64,000 bases of DNA from Hymenobacter norwichensis DSM 15439 (GTDB taxonomy: Bacteria > Bacteroidota > Bacteroidia > Cytophagales > Hymenobacteraceae). The stretch spans positions 372,001 through 436,000 of the forward strand of contig NZ_ATVL01000009.1 in NCBI RefSeq assembly GCF_000420705.1, read 5' to 3'. This document shows, in pieces, positions 58,966 to 64,000 of the stretch. The position numbers were made by a program, and so were the translations under genes. The notes beneath the pieces were generated by a model. The model made no database searches. It was not told the DNA's origin and was given only the letters and a program-made list of their open reading frames with translations. The stretch's first letter is position 1. Each line of letters begins with the position of its first letter.

Positions 58966-61089
58966 ATGAAGTATTCCTTTTGGCTGTTGGCACTGCTGCT
59001 GAGCGGTGCGGCGCTGCTCTCCGAACCGGCTGCTGCTCAAACCCCCGTGGGCCTGGGCTGGGCCCGCAACAACGTGAACGGGGCCGTGTTCCGCAAGAAC
59101 TCCGTCGTGACCCACAAACGCGAGCAGTACACCGCCTATTACGATTCGCTCGGGTACGTGGTGCTGGCCAAGCGCAAGCTGCCAGCCGGGCTGTGGCAAG
59201 TGCAGCAAACCAAGTACAAAGGCAAAGTGCAGGATGCGCACAACGTTATCAGCTTAATGGTGGACGGACGTGGCTATTTGCACCTGTCCTTCGACCACCA
59301 CGGCAACCCCCTGCGCTACTGCCGCAGCACCCAGCCCGGCGGCCTGGAGCTGACCGAACTGCTGCCCATGACCGGCCAGCAGGAAAAGAACGTGACCTAC
59401 CCCGAGTTTCACCGCTTCCCCAATGGCGACCTGCTGTTTGTGTACCGCGACGGTAGCTCCGGCAACGGCAACATGGTGCTGAACCGCTACGCGCCTAAAA
59501 CTCAAACCTGGACTCGCCTGCACAGTGTGCTTATTGATGGCGAAGGCAAGCGCAACGCCTACTGGCAGGCCTGCATCGACCGGAAAGGCGCCATTCATAT
59601 ATCGTGGGTGTGGCGGGAGTCGCCGGACGTGGCCTCAAACCACGACATGGCCTACGCCCGCTCCTTGGATGGCGGCAAAACTTGGCGGAAGAGCACTGGC
59701 GAAACCTACCAGCTGCCCATCACCGAAGCTACTGCCGAATACGCCGCGCGCATCCCACAGAACAGTGAGTTAATCAACCAAACATCCATCACTACCGATG
59801 CCGTGGGCACACCCTACATTGCTACCTACTGGCGGCCGCAGGGTACGCAGGTGCCGCAGTATCAGCTTATTTATTTGGTTGGTAAAGAATGGAAAACCGC
59901 GCAAATCGGGCAGCGGACCACGCCGTTCAGTTTGAGTGGGGCCGGTACCAAGAAGATTCCGATTTCGCGGCCGCAACTGCTAGTAGCTACTCAGAAAGGC
60001 AAAACTGCCGCCTACCTGCTGTTCCGGGACGTGGAGCGCCAGGACCGGGTGTCGGTGGCGCAGTGCTCGGATTTGAAGGGCAATAAGTGGGCGCTGATGG
60101 ACCTCAATAGCTCATCGGTGGGCAACTGGGAGCCGAGTTACGACACCGAGCAGTGGCAGAAAAACGGCCAGCTCCACCTATTCGTGCAGCGCACCGGCCA
60201 GGGCGACGGGGAAAAGCTGGAAAAGCTGCCCGCCCAACCGGTATACATCTTGGAATGGAAGCCAGGAGCCCAGCCCGCACCCAGCGCGGCAGCTGAGGCT
60301 TCGCCCGCAACAGTGCCGCCAAGCAGCGCACCCGCCGGCTGGAAGCTGTTGTGGGCTGATGAGTTCAACACCGACGGCCGCCCTGACCCCAAGAACTGGA
60401 AGTTTGAAAACGGCTTCCAGCGCAACAATGAGTTGCAATGGTATCAGCCCGACAATGCCCGCTGTGAAAATGGTCTGCTGGTGATTGAAGCCCGCAAGGA
60501 GCAGCGCCCTAACCCCAACTATCAGACCGGTAACACCACCTGGAAAACCAGCCGCCCCACCATCGAGTACACGTCTTCCAGCCTCAACACCAACGGCTTG
60601 CACGCCTGGCAGTACGGCCGCTTCGAGATGCGTGGGCGCATCAATACCAGTTCAGGTTTGTGGCCAGCCTTCTGGACGCTGGGTGTGGCCGGCGAGTGGC
60701 CAGCCAACGGCGAAATTGACATTATGGAGTTCTACAAAGGCAAGATTCTAGCTAACGTGGCCTCCGGCACCGCCAAGCGCTACACTGCCAAATGGGACAG
60801 CGAAACCAAGCCCGTAACCGACTTCTCGGCCGACTGGGCCAGCCAGTTTCATGTCTGGCGCATGGACTGGGATGCCCAAGCCATCCGCCTGTACGTAGAC
60901 GACCAGCTCCTAAACGAAACGCTGCTTACTAATACCATAAACCAGGATGGCACCGGCATCAACCCCATGATGCAACCCCACTACCTACTGCTCAACCTAG
61001 CCCTGGGCGGCGACAACGGCGGCCCCCTCAACGATACCGCCTTCCCCAACCGCTACGAAGTGGATTACGTGCGCGTGTATCAGCGGTAG
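58966..61089 (+). CDS. BNR-repeat and glycoside hydrolase family 16 fusion
   Basis: 707 residues, secreted (signal MKYSFWLLALLLSGAALLSEPAAA). Residues 30-430 form a BNR_4-like beta-propeller with aspartate-box blades (SLDGGKTW near residue 238) and the phrase HLSFDHHGNPLRYCRST, a mark of this propeller group, some of whose relatives are polysaccharide lyases. A short Ala/Pro/Ser linker follows. Residues 465-707 form a GH16 beta-jelly roll with catalytic GEIDIMEFY (near residue 585). The order lyase-like propeller then GH16 endoglycanase is unusual. Together they suggest a protein with two activities, or binding and cleavage, on one polysaccharide. Confidence 0.88.
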   Translation: MKYSFWLLALLLSGAALLSEPAAAQTPVGLGWARNNVNGAVFRKNSVVTHKREQYTAYYDSLGYVVLAKRKLPAGLWQVQQTKYKGKVQDAHNVISLMVDGRGYLHLSFDHHGNPLRYCRSTQPGGLELTELLPMTGQQEKNVTYPEFHRFPNGDLLFVYRDGSSGNGNMVLNRYAPKTQTWTRLHSVLIDGEGKRNAYWQACIDRKGAIHISWVWRESPDVASNHDMAYARSLDGGKTWRKSTGETYQLPITEATAEYAARIPQNSELINQTSITTDAVGTPYIATYWRPQGTQVPQYQLIYLVGKEWKTAQIGQRTTPFSLSGAGTKKIPISRPQLLVATQKGKTAAYLLFRDVERQDRVSVAQCSDLKGNKWALMDLNSSSVGNWEPSYDTEQWQKNGQLHLFVQRTGQGDGEKLEKLPAQPVYILEWKPGAQPAPSAAAEASPATVPPSSAPAGWKLLWADEFNTDGRPDPKNWKFENGFQRNNELQWYQPDNARCENGLLVIEARKEQRPNPNYQTGNTTWKTSRPTIEYTSSSLNTNGLHAWQYGRFEMRGRINTSSGLWPAFWTLGVAGEWPANGEIDIMEFYKGKILANVASGTAKRYTAKWDSETKPVTDFSADWASQFHVWRMDWDAQAIRLYVDDQLLNETLLTNTINQDGTGINPMMQPHYLLLNLALGGDNGGPLNDTAFPNRYEVDYVRVYQR

Positions 61090-61125
61090 CGCCTTGTTGG
61101 ACCAGAGATATAGGCGTATTCAGAG

Positions 61126-61156
61126 CGGTGTAGAGATGTGACGCGTCTCTACACCG
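61126..61156. repeat. Small palindrome with GAGATG core, copy 2
   Basis: CGGTGTAGAGATG and CGTCTCTACACCG are 12 of 13 complementary, with a 5-nt loop. It shares GAGATG/CGTCTC with the repeat at 28488-28550 and lies between convergent genes, where it might end transcription. Confidence 0.6.
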
Positions 61157-61179
61157 TTTAATAGCTATTCATTAGGTTT

Positions 61180-61665
61180 TTACGAAATCCATTGCTGTGC
61201 TTCGGCCAGGTGCCAAAGCCAGACGCCCGCAGTCCAGAGTCCCCAAATCAGCAGGCCGAAAACGAGCAGCAGCCCTAGCAATGCGCCCGCCAGTAGGCTC
61301 TTGCCGCTGCCTTGGTAGCGTCCTTCGGCGTAGTGGCGGCGCAGTAGGCGTACGTTTTTGTCGTTGGCTTTATAGGCGAAATCGAAGACGTTGCCGATGA
61401 TGGGAATGGCTCCGATGATGGTGTCGAGCAACACGTTGAGCACCATGCGCACCACCACGTTGCCGCTAGCGCCGTGGCGCATCATGGTCAGAATCAGCAC
61501 GCCCGAAACTGCCAACGACGGAATGCCGCCCACGATAGGCACCAAGCCCATGATGGGGTCGAGGCCAAAGCGCCAAGTAGTGCCGGGCACCCGGAACTGG
61601 CTGTCCATGAGGCGGGAAACGCTTTCCACCCAGCGCAGGCGGTCATCAGTATCGACGGTAGGCAT
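61180..61665 (-). CDS. DUF4112 membrane protein
   Basis: 161 residues. The domain DUF4112 is shown by FGLDPIMGLVPIVGGIPSLAVSGVLILTMMRHGAS and IGAIPIIGNVFDFAYKANDKN, quoted in part, followed by a final membrane helix. The family is found across bacteria with no known function. ATG at 61665 is preferred; an upstream ATG would add 13 residues. It lies between the GH16 gene and the DAC-like gene, reading in the other direction from the GH16 gene. Confidence 0.85.
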   Translation of the reverse strand: MPTVDTDDRLRWVESVSRLMDSQFRVPGTTWRFGLDPIMGLVPIVGGIPSLAVSGVLILTMMRHGASGNVVVRMVLNVLLDTIIGAIPIIGNVFDFAYKANDKNVRLLRRHYAEGRYQGSGKSLLAGALLGLLLVFGLLIWGLWTAGVWLWHLAEAQQWIS

Positions 61666-61789
61666 TGTGCTGATTATTGGTGGGTTGATGCCTGTTTGCA
61701 GCATGTGAAGGCGCAGGCAGATGCTCTGATGTCCTCTACGTTGTTTCAGACGTAACAGTCATTTGGCCAGGTAAACAGCAAAGTGGCTA

Positions 61790-63265
61790 CTATTTAATTC
61801 CTGGCGGAAGCAGGTCAATCAGGCCGTCTTCGCTGACAACTACCACCAGGCAAGGATACTGGCTGCTTTCCACGTAACGTAACGCCGAGTTGTAGCGCGA
61901 GCCGCGAGACGAGTCGCCTTTGGCAGTGGCCAAGCCGTCGAGGATGGCCCCGATGGCGTGGCAGGTACCGTTGGGTTCGATGAGCACCGCCCCGTCGATG
62001 TTGGTAGCCAGGCGTAATACCGAGGGCGTCATCAAGCGCGGGGCTACTCGAAAACTCTGGCGCGTAAGGCGGGCCGCTTCCTGCGCCGCCCCTTCCGAAA
62101 TCACCAGAATAGTGCCTGTGGGCTGCGTAGTAGCACTTTGGGTCAGCTCCCACAGGTACTCGGTGGTGGACTGGTCTAGGTAGGGAAACACGCGCTGAAC
62201 GGCTTTGGCGAAGTTGGCGGCATCTACGCGGCCCTGCGGCAACCGGGGCGTATTCGATACCACTTTCATCATCACCTGGTTGTCGTGGGTTAGCTCCCAA
62301 CTATAGTGCCGGGTGAAGTGCACCGTGAAAATCGGCTCGTAGGCCTGATCGTCGGGGGCCACCAGGTAGCCCAGCCCGAATACATCAGTGGCGTCAGAAA
62401 CCAGGGCAGTGCGATCTTCGCTCAATTCCAGCAGCTTGCGCACCCGGCGGTGGTCACGCAGCGGAATAGGGCTGTCGAGGGTGAGAACCGGCACGATGGC
62501 CGGGTGGTGGCGCCGGGCTACCAGCATCGTGCCGATGCCTTCGTCGCCCTCGTGGCGCAGAGCGGCCACGCCGTTGCAGGCGTCATAGAGCCCGTGCGTG
62601 CCGGCCGCGGCCCGTAGCATAAAGCTACGACCCGCGGCGCGCAGCACCTCGTTGTAGTCCCGGTCGAGTACGGGCCGGTCGTCGTCGGTATCTGATTCGC
62701 GCAGGGCCCGGCTGCAATCCTGCAAAAATTCCTGCACCGTAGCATTCACCAACGACGTCGGCCGGTTGCTGGTGCTGAGCGGGGGCAGGGTGTAGTAGGC
62801 CTCATAGGTTTCGCGAGAGAGCTGGAGCACCACCACCACTAAGTAGCCATACAGGCTAATAGGCAGCGAGCAGAAGCTTACCCGCCCTTCTGACCGCACC
62901 TGGCAGAGCTGGGTGAGAGTTTGTTGGGTGGCTTGCTGAAGTAGGCCGTACCAGCGTAGCTTTTCGTACCGGTCATGGTCGTCGCGGTGCAAATGATACA
63001 CCACGTCACGAGGGCCGTCGGGCTCCAAGGCAGCTGCCAGGGATTTCACTCCGGCGAAATCAGTGGGAGAATAGCGCAAGGTGGCAGGTTCCACTACCAC
63101 AGCCTGCGGCTCGTCGGTTTCGCGAGCCGAGGCCAGCCCCAGCAAAAACACTTCGGGCTTTAAATTACGGTCGAGCAGATTGAAAACGCCGTCGGCAAAC
63201 AATTGGGCCGACACGCGAAACAAGCTTTGGTGGTCCCACATAGAAGGGAGCTGGGAATTCGGCAA
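61790..63265 (-). CDS. DAC-like (DACNV-type) sensor protein
   Basis: 491 residues, no signal. The C-terminal 90 residues match the diadenylate cyclase fold of DisA/CdaA: IDGAVLIEPNGTCHAIGAIL keeps the DGA motif, SRGSRYNSALRYVES stands where DisA has the RHR motif, and VVVVSEDG matches the last strand. The catalytic RHR reads RYN, so c-di-AMP synthesis is doubtful; members of this kind are called DACNV, a putative sensor domain. The N-terminal 380 residues include a long segment of unknown fold (ILRAAGRSFMLRA near residue 210). Probably senses a nucleotide; partner and role unknown. Confidence 0.7.
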   Translation of the reverse strand: MPNSQLPSMWDHQSLFRVSAQLFADGVFNLLDRNLKPEVFLLGLASARETDEPQAVVVEPATLRYSPTDFAGVKSLAAALEPDGPRDVVYHLHRDDHDRYEKLRWYGLLQQATQQTLTQLCQVRSEGRVSFCSLPISLYGYLVVVVLQLSRETYEAYYTLPPLSTSNRPTSLVNATVQEFLQDCSRALRESDTDDDRPVLDRDYNEVLRAAGRSFMLRAAAGTHGLYDACNGVAALRHEGDEGIGTMLVARRHHPAIVPVLTLDSPIPLRDHRRVRKLLELSEDRTALVSDATDVFGLGYLVAPDDQAYEPIFTVHFTRHYSWELTHDNQVMMKVVSNTPRLPQGRVDAANFAKAVQRVFPYLDQSTTEYLWELTQSATTQPTGTILVISEGAAQEAARLTRQSFRVAPRLMTPSVLRLATNIDGAVLIEPNGTCHAIGAILDGLATAKGDSSRGSRYNSALRYVESSQYPCLVVVVSEDGLIDLLPPGIK

Positions 63266-63391
63266 GGACGGAGCGGAGAGAGGCTAAAACGAGAGGCTAC
63301 AACAGTGAGTACGAAAAAACATGCATCAGGGTAGGCACCCTCAGGCAAGATTCCAGGCTTCAGTGTTCAACTTTCGGAGGCAGATGTGGTT

Positions 63392-63727
63392 ATGAAGGAA
63401 TCGGGGTTGTGGTTAGGCTTGCGGAATGCGCCCAAAAAGCCTATCTTAGATGAAGTAGCCCCGCCGCTTATGCAATTCTACCTTCTACTTTCCGGATTCG
63501 GTTTTTTGGTAGCCTTCTCGGTGCTGCCGCTGCTTACGGGCTATTGTGCTGCCAGTTACGGCCGCTCGTTCTGGGTTTGGTTCATGCTAGGCTGGGTGCT
63601 ACCCATTCTGTCGTTTCTGGTACTATTCACCCTTATTGCGCGCCGCTACCTCGACCAAGGTGAGCGGCTGCTGGAAGAAGCCAAGGAAATACTGGCCGCC
63701 GCCGAAGCCGCAGAGGTGCGACACTAG
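63392..63727 (+). CDS. Small membrane protein of unknown function
   Basis: 111 residues. Two membrane helices (about residues 28-50, FYLLLSGFGFLVAFSVLPLL, and 60-80, FWVWFMLGWVLPILSFLVL) are followed by a short, helical, charged tail (LLEEAKEILAAAEAAE). No family recognised. The ATG at 63392 is used; a GTG two codons upstream is also possible. It lies divergent from the DAC-like gene. Confidence 0.6.
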   Translation: MKESGLWLGLRNAPKKPILDEVAPPLMQFYLLLSGFGFLVAFSVLPLLTGYCAASYGRSFWVWFMLGWVLPILSFLVLFTLIARRYLDQGERLLEEAKEILAAAEAAEVRH

Positions 63728-63839
63728 CTGGCTGCCGCTGCATGTAGCTCGGCCGTTTATAAAGGCGGCCCTAGTATTATCTGCTAAAGTGTTGATTTTC
63801 AGCGTTTAAATTTGTAAAGCCAACTGTTTATTACTGCAC

Positions 63840-64000
63840 TTACCAGCCTTTGTGCAGCGAAGAGGCCCGTACAATTAACTCGGGCTTGAGCACTAGAGGA
63901 GGAGGCGTGTAGCTAGGGCCGCGTTTGAGCAACTGGAGCAAAAGCCGCACCGCCGTTTCGCCCATCTGCTCGGCCCGCTGGTTCACTACTGTCAGGCGCG
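63840..64000 (-). CDS. LacI family transcriptional regulator, C-terminal part
   Basis: Only the final 53 codons lie in the window; the 5' part continues past the end. The translation (NQRAEQMGETAVRLLLQLL ... LVLKPELIVRASS, shown in part) is typical of the last portion of the periplasmic-binding-protein-like effector domain of LacI/GalR regulators, where the final RxSS is nearly constant. The frame ends in TAA at 63840. Such a regulator could control the nearby carbohydrate-degradation genes, but the link is by position only. Confidence 0.8.
   Translation of the reverse strand, partial: RLTVVNQRAEQMGETAVRLLLQLLKRGPSYTPPPLVLKPELIVRASSLHKGW

Overview
The window looks like a chromosomal segment of a GC-rich member of the Bacteroidota, most likely Hymenobacter or a close relative (Cytophagales). 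The reasons are the Bacteroidota-type promoters (TTG, 17-20 nt, TAnnTTTG), lipoproteins and Tat signals typical of the phylum, and families common there (TIGR02757, MutS2, Pr6Pr, DUF4112, DACNV-type DAC-like proteins, FHS sugar transporters, GH2/GH43/GH105 enzymes). The genus is an inference from memory of such genomes. No rRNA, IS transposase, prophage or CRISPR array was seen.

Layout. 1-2.2 kb: a Crp/Fnr regulator, tRNA-Glu(UUC) and GAPDH. 2.2-9.7 kb: a complete thiamine locus under a TPP riboswitch (thiS, thiC, thiD, thiE, thiG, thiH, thiF-rhodanese), with a second ThiE/TenI-like gene convergent at its end. 9.9-21.8 kb: housekeeping genes (lipid kinase, SUI1 factor, KdsB, LysM protein, TIGR02757, MutS2, RlmF, MurB, sugar transporter). 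21.8-25.1 kb: an accessory patch. It holds a low-GC secreted-protein gene between two folded, attC-like sites, then a decayed copy of the 5' end of a nearby RNA methyltransferase gene, then a membrane/coiled-coil gene of unknown role. 25-37 kb: methyltransferase, DEAD-box helicase, an ACP-like protein without its serine, a luciferase-like oxidoreductase and a TetR regulator that share an operator, gluconate uptake and kinase genes, an epimerase-like protein, an LMW-phosphatase-like protein and an MtfA-SEC-C protein. 37-49.7 kb: M2 peptidase, GAF protein, pirin, XRE-S24 repressor, RecQ, copper-binding four-helix protein, YihY, SseB, and a SCO/cytochrome c operon. 50-61 kb: a one-directional carbohydrate-degrading cluster (GH105, DUF2264, GH43, LacZ-type GH2, a secreted plug-like protein, an acyltransferase, and a BNR-GH16 fusion) without SusC/SusD in view. 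61-64 kb: DUF4112, a DAC-like sensor protein, a small membrane protein, and the C-terminus of a LacI-type regulator.

The intergenic space carries several palindromic repeat families. One has a core GTCATGCAGAGGCG(G/C)AGCC, in three copies with an asymmetric loop, one copy inverted. One is built of GTGA-headed octamers, in two copies. Two smaller hairpins share a GAGATG/GCGTCTC core. These, the cassette-like low-GC island and the decayed gene duplication are the main unexplained structures. No single convincing new multi-gene system was found; the strongest candidates for follow-up are the cassette island and the DAC-like protein.
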